From Porphyrobacter sp. (GTDB lineage: Bacteria > Pseudomonadota > Alphaproteobacteria > Sphingomonadales > Sphingomonadaceae): DNA of 10,843 bases. How positions within the stretch are numbered: the stretch's first letter is position 1; every line of letters begins with the position of its first letter. Shown here one piece after another: positions 1-7,771 of this stretch. The stretch is taken from NCBI GenBank assembly GCA_021732945.1, contig JAKFWB010000408.1, forward strand, positions 1 through 10,843, in the 5' to 3' direction. The translations under genes and the position numbers were made by a program. The notes beneath the pieces are model-generated. The model was not told the DNA's origin. It saw only the letters and a list, made by a program, of their open reading frames with translations, and did no database searches.

Positions 1-1
1 G

Positions 2-220
2 ACCCTGCACCGGCTTGAAGCCTATAACGGGTTCGGTTATCGGCGGCTTGGCGTCCCCACTCCCTATCTGTGGAGCTTTTCGCAGCATTATGATCGTGGC
101 AAGTTCGTTGCTGACGGCAGCTTCAACCGCAGCGCCCGTTCCCAGCAATGCGGGGCAGCGGTCATGCTTAAACGGCTGGATGCGGCAGGCGAGATTGCCT
201 GGACGCGTGCCACTGCTTGA
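2..220 (+). CDS. Lysozyme-like / peptidoglycan-active protein, C-terminal fragment (5' end outside window)
   Basis: An open frame enters from the left edge and ends at the TGA at 218-220, giving the last 72 residues of a protein whose start is not in the window. The fragment contains LEAYNGFGYRRLGVPTPYLW, followed by a conserved-looking FSQHYDRGKFVADGSF stretch and SQQCGAAVMLKRL. I recognise this pattern (YNGxGYR, SPYLWS, GKYVADG, QCGAAV) from the C-terminal part of bacterial and phage lysozyme-like or peptidoglycan-binding proteins. The catalytic part would lie upstream, so enzymatic activity cannot be judged. The only in-frame ATG is deep inside the fragment, so it is not a complete small gene. 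It converges with the minus-strand patatin gene, and the 18-base gap leaves no room for a dedicated terminator. The reading frame is quite secure; the functional label is a family recollection. Confidence 0.7.
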   Translation, partial: TLHRLEAYNGFGYRRLGVPTPYLWSFSQHYDRGKFVADGSFNRSARSQQCGAAVMLKRLDAAGEIAWTRATA

Positions 221-238
221 GGCGCTGACGCGGGCACG

Positions 239-2554
239 TTAACCCATCCGCGCGTGCACTTCGCCCCGGATCTGATCGAGCAGCCCGCGCTGGCATCGGC
301 ACGCGATTTCCTCTTCCTCCAGCACCGCCAGAAACACCGCGCGCTTGGCGGCAATGATGCTGTCCTGTCGCACCCCCCCAGCAACCGTTGAGGCGATCAG
401 GTCGATCATCCGTTCGGCCCCGTGCAGACGGCCCCACAGGTAATCATTCTCGCGGTAATCGCGACTGAAAAAGGCGCCGAAATTGTAGAACTCGATCCCC
501 CGCAGCGTCGCTGCCGTGCCGCCTTCGCGGATGCTGATGGCGTCGACCGGCGAAATGCGATCGATCTTCACCGGGTTGAATTCATCCAGCCCATCGCGCC
601 GCGATAGGGTCAGCGTGGCGACATCGTAGAACGGAAAACCCAGATAGGTCAGCAGCATACGCCGCTTGAGGTTCTTGGGCATGTCCTCCAGCGTGTCGAT
701 CAGCAGTTCTTCGGCCGCAAGATCGGTTTCGGGCAGCAGCCGTTCTGCCGCCAAAAAGTCGAGCACCTCGCCCGGCGCATCGAGGGCGCTGGCCGCGAGC
801 TCCACGAAGCGCTGCGATTGCAGCACACCCTCATCGGCGCGGTAATACAGCGCAAGGATGGCATAAAGCCGATCCCGCGCCCGATCGAGCGCATCATCGG
901 AAACGTCAGGATCAAGATCCCAGTCCCGCGCCAGTTTGCGGGCCAGCAATTGCAGGCGGCGGATCCGAAACCCGGTGTCATGCGCGCGGAAGAAGGCAAC
1001 CGCTGCGCTGCTGGCGCCGCCCTGCGCATCGGTCAGACGGTCCGTCCCGCGCCGCGCCATCTCGGCGCGCAAGGCATGGACGAGCGCCGCCGGATCGGCC
1101 CCGCGCTGTCCTGCGGCCCGCAATATCAGGTGGGCCAGTTGTTCAAGGATGCCGTCAAACTTCGTCAGCGCATAGGCGCCAAAGGCATATCCCGCCCGCT
1201 CGGCCGCGGCCTGCTGCGCCTTGGACCGCCAGCTGGCCAGTCGCTTGGGCGTGGGGCGATCGAGCAGGAAGGTATAGCCGAACAGCTTCTCCACCGCCTG
1301 ATCAATATCACCTTGCAGGTCCATGATGATCCGTTTGAGCCGGGCGGCATCGTGCGATTGCTGGTCGATGCGTTCCAGATCGTCGCGGATTGGCTGTTCG
1401 CGGGGGATCGTCGAGAGGGAACCGAAGATCGCGCCGAAAAAGCCGACCTCGCGGGTGCGGGTGCCGGGCGCAGGGCCGCCGCCTTCTGGGCGGGGATCGA
1501 GGTACACAAAGCGCCGATCAACCTCGCGCTGCGCCGGGCGGCCGTATAGCGCGGTTAGCGCAGCGCCAAAGGGCGCGCCGACCAGCACCGCCCCATCAAT
1601 CAGCGCGACAGTTTCGGTCATGCCGCGCGCGACATGGGCCGGCATGATGCGGCGCAGAAACGCCTCTCGCCCGGTCCATTCATGCCCTTCGGTCACCGCC
1701 AGCGTGTCAATCTCCGCCAGTGTCAGCGCCGGGAAGGCCCCCGGAAAGCTCGCCGTCGCGCGCGCTGCCAGCGTCAGTTCGAGTGGATCAGCCAAGCCCG
1801 CGCCCGGCCCGGCCTTCACCCGGGCGCGAAAGCAGATTGGCAGGCGGTGTTCGGTTTCCTCAACCGTGGGCGGCGAGTTCATGCGCAGCGTTTCCGAATG
1901 GCCGCGAAAATCGGTGGCGGTGACGGCAAGATCGATCGGGTAACCCACGGGCAGCAGCGGGATGCCATCGCCCTCAGCTGCCATCTTGGTGAAGGCTTCG
2001 AACAGCATTGCGGAAAACCGCGCGCCGGAAAAGGGCGGGCTAAACCACCGCCCCCGCACCAGCCGCGAAACCTTGTGGCGCACTTCCTTGCGGGTTTCGG
2101 GCGAAACCGTCGCGCTGACAGCATTGCCCGGTCGGCGCAGGAACCACTCGGCGATGGGCTGCGCCCACAGCTTGGCAAATCGCCACATCGGTTCTGCATC
2201 GGGATCGGTCAGCTCGCATATATCGGCATTGCTGAGCCAGAGATCGGTCAGAGGCTCAAGGCTGTGCCCCGAATGGATCGCCTGCGCAAGGAACACGGCG
2301 TTGATCCCGCCTGCGCTGGCCCCGGTCAGGATGTCGGGCAGGATCCGCAGCTTGAGCCCATAATCCTGCTCGATCTGCATCAGAAAATTGCGATAGGCCT
2401 CAGCCGCGCCGGTCAATGGATCTGATGCAGCGTGATGAAACGCCCGGCTGGCGCGGGCCAGGTGCCACACCTCCTTGGTGATGCCGTGCATATAGACCGC
2501 AAGGCTGACGCCGCCGTAGCACACAAGGGCAAGCCGCAGTTCTTTCTGGCGCAT
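239..2554 (-). CDS. Patatin-like phospholipase (patatin-related, DUF3376-type C-terminus)
   Basis: Predicted lipid acyl hydrolase with a Ser-Asp dyad, about 771 residues. Numbering from the ATG, the N-terminal patatin domain shows the glycine-rich oxyanion segment YGGVSLAVYMHG (about residues 13-24), the nucleophile elbow GASAGG with Ser80, and the DGA motif with Asp320 (IDGAVLVGAPF). A long C-terminal half follows, including a segment near the end (SRDYRENDYLWGRLHGAERM) that resembles the DUF3376 region of the TIGR03607 patatin-related family. The family is usually this long, so the gene looks intact. I prefer the ATG at 2554 because an AGGA lies 7 nt upstream on the minus strand. A GTG directly before it (2557) would add one residue and is poorly spaced. 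No signal peptide is seen, so a cytoplasmic or peripheral-membrane location is likely. It is transcribed divergently from radA. The true substrate is unknown. Confidence 0.9.
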   Translation of the reverse strand: MRQKELRLALVCYGGVSLAVYMHGITKEVWHLARASRAFHHAASDPLTGAAEAYRNFLMQIEQDYGLKLRILPDILTGASAGGINAVFLAQAIHSGHSLEPLTDLWLSNADICELTDPDAEPMWRFAKLWAQPIAEWFLRRPGNAVSATVSPETRKEVRHKVSRLVRGRWFSPPFSGARFSAMLFEAFTKMAAEGDGIPLLPVGYPIDLAVTATDFRGHSETLRMNSPPTVEETEHRLPICFRARVKAGPGAGLADPLELTLAARATASFPGAFPALTLAEIDTLAVTEGHEWTGREAFLRRIMPAHVARGMTETVALIDGAVLVGAPFGAALTALYGRPAQREVDRRFVYLDPRPEGGGPAPGTRTREVGFFGAIFGSLSTIPREQPIRDDLERIDQQSHDAARLKRIIMDLQGDIDQAVEKLFGYTFLLDRPTPKRLASWRSKAQQAAAERAGYAFGAYALTKFDGILEQLAHLILRAAGQRGADPAALVHALRAEMARRGTDRLTDAQGGASSAAVAFFRAHDTGFRIRRLQLLARKLARDWDLDPDVSDDALDRARDRLYAILALYYRADEGVLQSQRFVELAASALDAPGEVLDFLAAERLLPETDLAAEELLIDTLEDMPKNLKRRMLLTYLGFPFYDVATLTLSRRDGLDEFNPVKIDRISPVDAISIREGGTAATLRGIEFYNFGAFFSRDYRENDYLWGRLHGAERMIDLIASTVAGGVRQDSIIAAKRAVFLAVLEEEEIACRCQRGLLDQIRGEVHARMG

Positions 2555-2590
2555 CACTGGTTCCTACCGTGGATCAGGGCGGCAATGCAA

Positions 2591-2619
2591 TTGCGTTCCT
2601 TTTCTGTTCTCTATATAGC
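2591..2619 (+). promoter_or_regulatory. Candidate sigma-70-type promoter for radA
   Basis: The 73-base region between the divergent patatin ATG and radA contains TTGCGT (2591-2596) and, after a 17-base spacer, TATAGC (2614-2619), inside the AT-rich string CTATATAG. Transcription would then begin only a few bases before the radA ATG at 2628, giving a very short or nearly leaderless 5' end. That fits the lack of a clear Shine-Dalgarno sequence there. This is pattern matching on a short region. TATATA at 2612 with a shorter spacer is an alternative -10. Confidence 0.35.
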
Positions 2620-2627
2620 GCGGACTT

Positions 2628-4010
2628 ATGGCAAAGACAAAGAAGCGGTTCGTGTGTCAGGAATGCGGCTCGGTGTCACCGCGCTGGCAGGGGCAATGCG
2701 CCGATTGCGGGCAGTGGAATACGCTGGTTGAGGATGTGCCTGCCACGGTGTTCTCGCAGAAGCATGATCTGTCGCGCGGGGGGCGCAGCGTCGCCTTCGA
2801 ACCGCTCAATGCGCCCACCAAGCTGCCGGTGCGCAAATCCACCGGCATGGCTGAATTTGACCGCGCGCTGGGCGGCGGGCTGGTGCCGGGCAGTGCGGTG
2901 CTGCTGGGCGGCGATCCGGGGATCGGCAAATCCACCCTGCTGCTGCAATGCGCTGCCACAATCGCGCGTTCTGGTAAAGATGGGGGCGGCAATGATGTGG
3001 TCTATGTCAGCGGAGAGGAAGCGGTCGGGCAGGTGCGACTGCGCGCATCGCGCATGGGTGTGGTCGACGCGCCGATCCGGCTCGCTTCGGAAACATCGGT
3101 GCGCGATATTCTGACCACGCTGGGCGATGGCGATCCGCCCGCGCTGCTGGTGATCGATTCGATCCAGACGATGCATTCCGATATGATCGAAGGGGCACCG
3201 GGCACAGTCAGTCAGGTGCGCGGCTGCGCGCTGGAACTGATCCGCTATGCCAAGGAAACCGGCTGCGCGGTGGTGCTGGTGGGCCATGTCACCAAGGATG
3301 GCAGCATTGCTGGCCCCCGCGTGCTGGAACACATGGTCGATGTGGTGATGAGTTTTGAAGGGGAGCGCAGCCACCAGTATCGCATTCTGCGCGCTCTCAA
3401 AAACCGGTTTGGCGCGGTTGACGAGATCGGCGTCTTCGCCATGGCGACCGAGGGGTTGGAGGAGGTTGCTAATCCATCGCTGCTGTTCCTGTCGGGCCGC
3501 GAGGCACCGTTGGCTGGCAGTGCGGTGTTCCCCGCGCTTGAGGGCACGCGCCCGGTGCTGGTCGAGATTCAGGCGCTGATTGTACGGCTGCAATCGGGTG
3601 CGACACCGCGCCGGGCCGTGGTCGGCTGGGATAGCGGGCGGATGGCCATGTTGCTCGCCGTGCTTGAATCGCGCTGCGGGCTGAATTTTTCTTCGGCTGA
3701 AGTCTATCTCAATATTGCCGGTGGATATCGTCTGACCGATCCCGCCGCCGATCTGGCGGTCGCCGCCGCGCTGGTTTCCGCGTTGGCGGATAAGCCCTTG
3801 CCAGATAAGGCGGCATGGTTTGGCGAAGTATCGCTGGCAGGGGAAATTAGCCCGGTCGCCCATGCGCCGCTGCGCCTGCGCGAAGCGGCCAAACTGGGCT
3901 TTTCGCGGTGCTATGGGCCGGCAGGCGCAGCGGCAGCATCGGGGGATGCCGACTATCGCGGACTTGCTGCGCTCGCGAACCTCGTTGACCAGGTGATTGG
4001 CAGCGCATAA
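2628..4010 (+). CDS. radA: DNA repair protein RadA/Sms
   Basis: RecA-like ATPase that helps process and branch-migrate recombination intermediates during DNA repair, acting in the cytoplasm. All family landmarks are present in 460 residues, the usual length. They are a C4 zinc finger (Cys10, Cys13, Cys24, Cys27), Walker A GDPGIGKS (95-102), a Walker B strand ALLVIDS (172-178), and the RadA-specific KNRFG motif (258-262). The C-terminal Lon-protease-like domain includes GGYRLTDPAADLAVAAAL; in this family it is a structural scaffold, not a protease. The ATG at 2628 places the zinc finger at the expected distance from the N-terminus, although no strong ribosome binding site precedes it. It appears to be the first gene of the run radA-cvpA/iscU-like-MFS-alr. 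The next start lies only 11 bases after its stop. Confidence 0.97.
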   Translation: MAKTKKRFVCQECGSVSPRWQGQCADCGQWNTLVEDVPATVFSQKHDLSRGGRSVAFEPLNAPTKLPVRKSTGMAEFDRALGGGLVPGSAVLLGGDPGIGKSTLLLQCAATIARSGKDGGGNDVVYVSGEEAVGQVRLRASRMGVVDAPIRLASETSVRDILTTLGDGDPPALLVIDSIQTMHSDMIEGAPGTVSQVRGCALELIRYAKETGCAVVLVGHVTKDGSIAGPRVLEHMVDVVMSFEGERSHQYRILRALKNRFGAVDEIGVFAMATEGLEEVANPSLLFLSGREAPLAGSAVFPALEGTRPVLVEIQALIVRLQSGATPRRAVVGWDSGRMAMLLAVLESRCGLNFSSAEVYLNIAGGYRLTDPAADLAVAAALVSALADKPLPDKAAWFGEVSLAGEISPVAHAPLRLREAAKLGFSRCYGPAGAAAASGDADYRGLAALANLVDQVIGSA

Positions 4011-4021
4011 TCACGTCCGTC

Positions 4022-5014
4022 ATGGCTGGTCTGGACATCCTCATTCTCATCATCGTCGCCATTGCGGCGATTGGCGGCTTCATGCGCGGGCTGGTGCAGG
4101 AGGTGCTGTCGCTGGCAGCCTGGGTGCTCGCAGCGTTCAGCATCCATTTCCTCCATCCGTTCCTGACCGAAGCGCTGCGCAACGTCTATCGCGGGGAGCC
4201 GGCGACATCGCTGCTGGCCTTCGCGCTGCTGCTGCTGATCCCTTATGCGGCGATGAAGGTCATCACCGGCAATGCCAGCGGCGCATCCGATGGTGCCATC
4301 CTTGGCCCGATTGACCGGGTCCTTGGCTTCGGCTTCGGCGCGGTCAAGGGCGCGCTGATTGCGGTGTTCGGCTTTACCGTGCTGGTGATCGGCTTTGACG
4401 GGAGTTGGGGTTATACCGGCCGCCCGACGTGGATCACCACCGCGCGCACCTATGCCTCGATCGATGCCGCCGCGCGCCAGACGGTGCCGTCAATCTCGGC
4501 GCGGCGCGATCAGTTGCGGCGCGAGTCCGAAGCGCAGGAGGCTGCGGCGGCCAAGGCCGGGGGCTTATTGCGCGTGTCGGCGCGCGTTTCGTCCAAGCTT
4601 TATTCGCCTGCAATGCTCGCGCTGGCGGCACAGCTTGCCGAGTACCCGCTCACGGATGATCTGCCCCTGCGTGCCGAATGCCGTTCCAGAACCTGCGGTA
4701 GTGTGATCAATTTGGGACTTGATCAGGATGATTACGGGCTGATTTCGCGCGTCGGGATGCGGGTGAGTGCCTGCGCCGTCGGACAGGCCTCGGCTTCGCT
4801 GCTGGCGCAAGCGATCAGGGGCCGCAATCCGGGGCAGGTGCAGCTTACTGCGGAGGGGCTTTCCGCATGGCTGGCCGGGGAGGGTGATCTGCCGCAATGG
4901 CCAGGCCTGGACGCGCTCGCCCCGGCGCGCGATCATCCGGGGCGGCACGGCGCGCTGCTATTGCCGTGGACGGCGGCATGCATGGCGCTTTCAAGCGGCG
5001 GAGCGCACGGCTAG
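4022..5014 (+). CDS. CvpA-family membrane domain fused to an IscU/NifU-like iron-sulfur scaffold domain
   Basis: One open frame of 330 residues carries two domains that are normally separate proteins. Residues 1 to about 165 resemble CvpA: several hydrophobic segments (about 3-20, 26-48, 62-80, 105-125), an early GGFMRGLVQEVLSLAAW block, and a GPIDRVLGFGFGAVKG block typical of the family. CvpA proteins usually end near here. An Ala/Glu/Arg-rich linker (about 160-190) leads into residues 190-325, which match the small IscU/NifU-type scaffold proteins of alphaproteobacteria: KLYSPAMLALA, EYPLTDDLPLR, SRTCGSVINLGL with Cys225, VSACAVGQASASL with Cys251, and RHGALLLPW. The canonical third cysteine and the CGD aspartate are absent. 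Possible internal starts for a free scaffold protein are TTG 4568 and GTG 4574, with GGGGG at 4559-4563 upstream. The gene starts 11 bases after radA and lacks a clear ribosome binding site, so translational coupling is likely. Domain assignment is firm; whether one fused polypeptide is made is inferred. Confidence 0.8.
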   Translation: MAGLDILILIIVAIAAIGGFMRGLVQEVLSLAAWVLAAFSIHFLHPFLTEALRNVYRGEPATSLLAFALLLLIPYAAMKVITGNASGASDGAILGPIDRVLGFGFGAVKGALIAVFGFTVLVIGFDGSWGYTGRPTWITTARTYASIDAAARQTVPSISARRDQLRRESEAQEAAAAKAGGLLRVSARVSSKLYSPAMLALAAQLAEYPLTDDLPLRAECRSRTCGSVINLGLDQDDYGLISRVGMRVSACAVGQASASLLAQAIRGRNPGQVQLTAEGLSAWLAGEGDLPQWPGLDALAPARDHPGRHGALLLPWTAACMALSSGGAHG

Positions 5015-5061
5015 GGACAGGTATGAGAGGCTGCCTGCGGGCGCGAAGGGGATAGACAATC

Positions 5062-6705
5062 ATGGGCGAAGCGCAGGCGCTCGCAAACCGCGAGCCGAGC
5101 GAGAGCGAAATCCGGCTGGTGATCGGTGCATCATCGGCTGGTACCATCTTCGAATGGTACGATTTCTTCATCTACGGCACGCTCGCCTACATCCTCAAGG
5201 ATGCGTTCTACGCGACGGATAACGAAACGCTGGGCCTGCTGCTGGTGTGGTCAACCTTCGCGGTGGGGTTTGCCTTCCGGCCTTTGGGCGCAGTGCTTTT
5301 CGGCTTTCTGGGAGATAAGCTCGGGCGCAAATACACCTTTCTTGTCACGGTGACCCTGATGGGAATTGCGACCGCAGGGGTGGGCTTCATCCCCACGGTT
5401 GATACTATTGGCATGGCCGCGCCGATCATCGTGATCCTGCTGCGCGTGCTGCAAGGTCTGGCGCTGGGCGGCGAATATGGCGGCGCGACGATCTATGTTG
5501 CCGAACATGCTCCGCCTGAAAAGCGCGGGTTCTACACCAGTTTCATTCAGGCGAGCGTGGCTGGCGGGTTTGTGCTCTCGATCATCGTCGTGCTGGCTTG
5601 CCGGTTCCTGATTCCGACGGCCGCGTTTGAGGCGTGGGGCTGGCGCGTGCCGTTTCTGCTGTCGATTGCGCTGCTGGCCATATCGCTGTGGATGCGGCTG
5701 AAGCTGTCGGAAAGCCCGGTGTTTCAGGCGATGAAGGAAGCGGGCGAAACCTCGGGCAATCCCTTTGTCGAAAGCATGACCTATCCCGGCAATCCCAAGC
5801 GGCTGTTCGTGGCGCTGTTCGGGATCACCGGCATTCTGACGACGATCTGGTACACGGCATTTTTCTCCGGGATGAGCTTCCTGCGAGGGCCGATGCATGT
5901 TGATGACCTGACGGTGGAGCTGATCCTGCTGGTATCGGGCCTGATCGTGATGAGTTTCTACGTCGTGGTCGGCAAATGGTCTGACCGGGTTGGGCGCAAG
6001 CTGCCGATCATTATTGGCGCTGCGGCCACGCTGGCGCTGCTGTTTCCGCTGTTCTGGCTGATGGGCAGCTTTGCCAACCCGCAGTTGGCTGACGCGGCGG
6101 AGCGCACGCCGATTGTGGTGAGCGGGCCGCAATGCGTCACCGATCCCTTTGCCGAACTGTTCAAACGCGATCAGACCGACTGCGGCAAGGTGTTGGAGAC
6201 GCTGACTGCATCAGGCGTGCCCTACACGCTGGTGCCGGGCGATGCGCTCGTGCTGAGCGCGGGCGGCGATGCGATTGCGATTGATCCGTCGTGGCTCAGC
6301 GATGGCGCGGCGCGGCGGACGGGGATTCATGCAGCATTGGGCCAATACGGCTTCGACTTCGCCAAGCAACAGCCGCCGCTGGCGAATGTGATCGGGATTG
6401 TTGCGGTGCTGTTGGCCTTGGGGATGCTGTCGGCGTTGACCTATGGTTCGGTGGCTGCGTTGCTGAGTGAAATGTTCCCGCCGCGCATTCGCTATTCCTC
6501 GATGTCCATTCCCTACCACATCGGCGCAGGCTATCTGGGCGGCTTCCTGCCGCTGATCGCCGGGGTGATTGTGGCCCGCACCGGCGATATCTACGCCGGG
6601 CTGTGGTACACCATCGCAGTCGTCGGCTTTGGCCTGTTGGTCGCGTGGTGGGGGCTTCCCGGCGGGCCGCCCCAGGATTTCCGGGACGACGTGGTGAATG
6701 ACTGA
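5062..6705 (+). CDS. MFS transporter, metabolite:H+ symporter (MHS) type, with large periplasmic insert
   Basis: Inner-membrane secondary transporter of 547 residues with about 12 predicted membrane segments. MHS-type signatures are visible: FEWYDFFIYG in TM1 (30-39), the cytoplasmic loop GDKLGRK (84-90) between TM2 and TM3, GLALGGEYGGA (132-142), the repeated loop GKWSDRVGRK (304-313) between TM8 and TM9, and SEMFPPRIRYSSM (469-481) in the C-terminal part. MHS members move organic acids, osmolytes or similar solutes with protons; the substrate here cannot be read from sequence. Between TM9 and TM10 lies an unusual hydrophilic stretch of about 100 residues (337-440), predicted periplasmic, with Cys358 and Cys374. 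This makes the protein longer than common MHS members of roughly 430-450 residues. The start is supported by GAAGGGG about 10 bases upstream. The stop overlaps the alr start by 8 bases, suggesting co-translation. Confidence 0.92.
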   Translation: MGEAQALANREPSESEIRLVIGASSAGTIFEWYDFFIYGTLAYILKDAFYATDNETLGLLLVWSTFAVGFAFRPLGAVLFGFLGDKLGRKYTFLVTVTLMGIATAGVGFIPTVDTIGMAAPIIVILLRVLQGLALGGEYGGATIYVAEHAPPEKRGFYTSFIQASVAGGFVLSIIVVLACRFLIPTAAFEAWGWRVPFLLSIALLAISLWMRLKLSESPVFQAMKEAGETSGNPFVESMTYPGNPKRLFVALFGITGILTTIWYTAFFSGMSFLRGPMHVDDLTVELILLVSGLIVMSFYVVVGKWSDRVGRKLPIIIGAAATLALLFPLFWLMGSFANPQLADAAERTPIVVSGPQCVTDPFAELFKRDQTDCGKVLETLTASGVPYTLVPGDALVLSAGGDAIAIDPSWLSDGAARRTGIHAALGQYGFDFAKQQPPLANVIGIVAVLLALGMLSALTYGSVAALLSEMFPPRIRYSSMSIPYHIGAGYLGGFLPLIAGVIVARTGDIYAGLWYTIAVVGFGLLVAWWGLPGGPPQDFRDDVVND

Positions 6706-7753
6706 TACCCACCCGGTCTTGCCTCCTGCCAGCCTGCGCCTGACCGTTGATAGAGGCGCCTTAGCCGCCAATTGGCAGGCATTAAATGCGCTTTCGGGCG
6801 CGGCAAAAGCAGGCGCTGCGGTCAAGGCTGATTGCTACGGCTTGGGGGTCGACAATTGCGTGCCGACCTTGCGCGATGCGGGGTGCGAGACCTTTTTCGT
6901 CGCGCATTGGAGCGAGGTGCCAGCGGTTGCGCGGCATGTTCCCGCGCACCAAATCGCGGTGTTGCATGGAGTTCTCGACCTCGCCGGATGCGCCTTTGCC
7001 CGCGCGATCGGGGCCGTGCCGGTGATCAATTCGCTCGAACAGGCTGAATTGTGGACAGCCAGCGGCGGGGGTGCCTGTCACTTGATGATCGACACCGGCA
7101 TCAACCGGCTTGGCATCAGCATGGATGAGATCAATAGCCCAGCAGTTTCCGCGCTCTCCATCGATATGTTGATGAGCCATCTCGCCAGCGCGGATGAAGA
7201 CAACGCCACGAACCATCGGCAAGCCGCGCTGCTGCAAGACGCGGCCAAGGTGGTCCCTCACCGGCGATTGAGCCTCGCCAACAGCGCCGGGATAGCCTTG
7301 GGAGCAGACTTCGCATTCGATCTCACCCGCCCCGGCCTGGCGCTCTACGGCGGCATCCCGAGAGCCGAGCTTGCTGGTTTCATCAAGCCGGTGGCGATGG
7401 TCGAGGCCCGCATTCTCCAGTGCCACCCCCTCGCGGCGGGGGAGGCGGTGGGTTACAACGCCACCTTCGTGGCCGAAACTGCAATGCGGGTCGGCACGGT
7501 TTCAATCGGTTACGCCGATGGGTTCCTGCGCGCCCGTGGGCGGGGAAATGCGGTGTTTCACGAAAGCCGCCGCCTGCCAATCCTCGGTAAGGTGTCGATG
7601 GACATGGTCGTCGTCGATCTATCAGCCGCACCTGATTGTGTTGCAGGCGATTGGGTCAGCGTGCCGTGGGATATCAATGCTGCTGCACTGCAAAATGGTC
7701 TATCGCCCTATGAAATGCTGACAAGCATCGGCCAACGCCTTCGCAAAGGCTGA
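6698..7753 (+). CDS. alr: Alanine racemase
   Basis: PLP-dependent enzyme interconverting L- and D-alanine, supplying D-alanine for peptidoglycan in the cytoplasm. The 351 residues match the family length. Visible landmarks are the PLP lysine in AVKADCYGLG (Lys43), DTGINRLG (132-139), the SLANSAGIALG segment (192-202), RPGLALYGG (211-219), the second catalytic base in VSIGYADGFLRARG (Tyr272), and GKVSMDM (297-303). The N-terminal TIM-barrel and C-terminal beta domain both appear complete. Its ATG lies inside the last codons of the MFS gene (8-base overlap), so translation is probably coupled to the transporter. It may be the end of the radA-led transcription unit, since 85 bases without a gene follow. 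Whether this is the biosynthetic (Alr) or catabolic (DadX) type cannot be told; no dadA-like dehydrogenase is nearby, so alr is preferred. Confidence 0.95.
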   Translation: MTDTHPVLPPASLRLTVDRGALAANWQALNALSGAAKAGAAVKADCYGLGVDNCVPTLRDAGCETFFVAHWSEVPAVARHVPAHQIAVLHGVLDLAGCAFARAIGAVPVINSLEQAELWTASGGGACHLMIDTGINRLGISMDEINSPAVSALSIDMLMSHLASADEDNATNHRQAALLQDAAKVVPHRRLSLANSAGIALGADFAFDLTRPGLALYGGIPRAELAGFIKPVAMVEARILQCHPLAAGEAVGYNATFVAETAMRVGTVSIGYADGFLRARGRGNAVFHESRRLPILGKVSMDMVVVDLSAAPDCVAGDWVSVPWDINAAALQNGLSPYEMLTSIGQRLRKG

Positions 7754-7771
7754 GCTTTCTGCCGGGTGATA

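Noticed and set aside
818..1549. Plus-strand ORFs (up to 263 codons) opposite the patatin gene, also 1634-2425
   Set aside because: They are antisense to an intact patatin-related coding sequence, with biased composition and no recognisable motif or ribosome binding site.
2676..3863. Long minus-strand ORF (395 codons) opposite radA
   Set aside because: It lies wholly antisense to a gene with complete RadA motifs, and its translation is rich in Arg, His, Gln and Pro without any domain pattern. This is the usual antisense shadow in GC-rich DNA.
5023..5055. A 10-codon mini-ORF (MRGCLRARRG) just before the MFS start, considered as a leader peptide
   Set aside because: It has no run of regulatory codons and no attenuator-like hairpins nearby. 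Its end simply overlaps the ribosome binding region of the transporter, so chance is more likely.
7746..7763. Weak hairpin AAAG...CTTT at the alr stop, considered as a terminator
   Set aside because: The stem is only four AT-rich pairs and no T tract follows.
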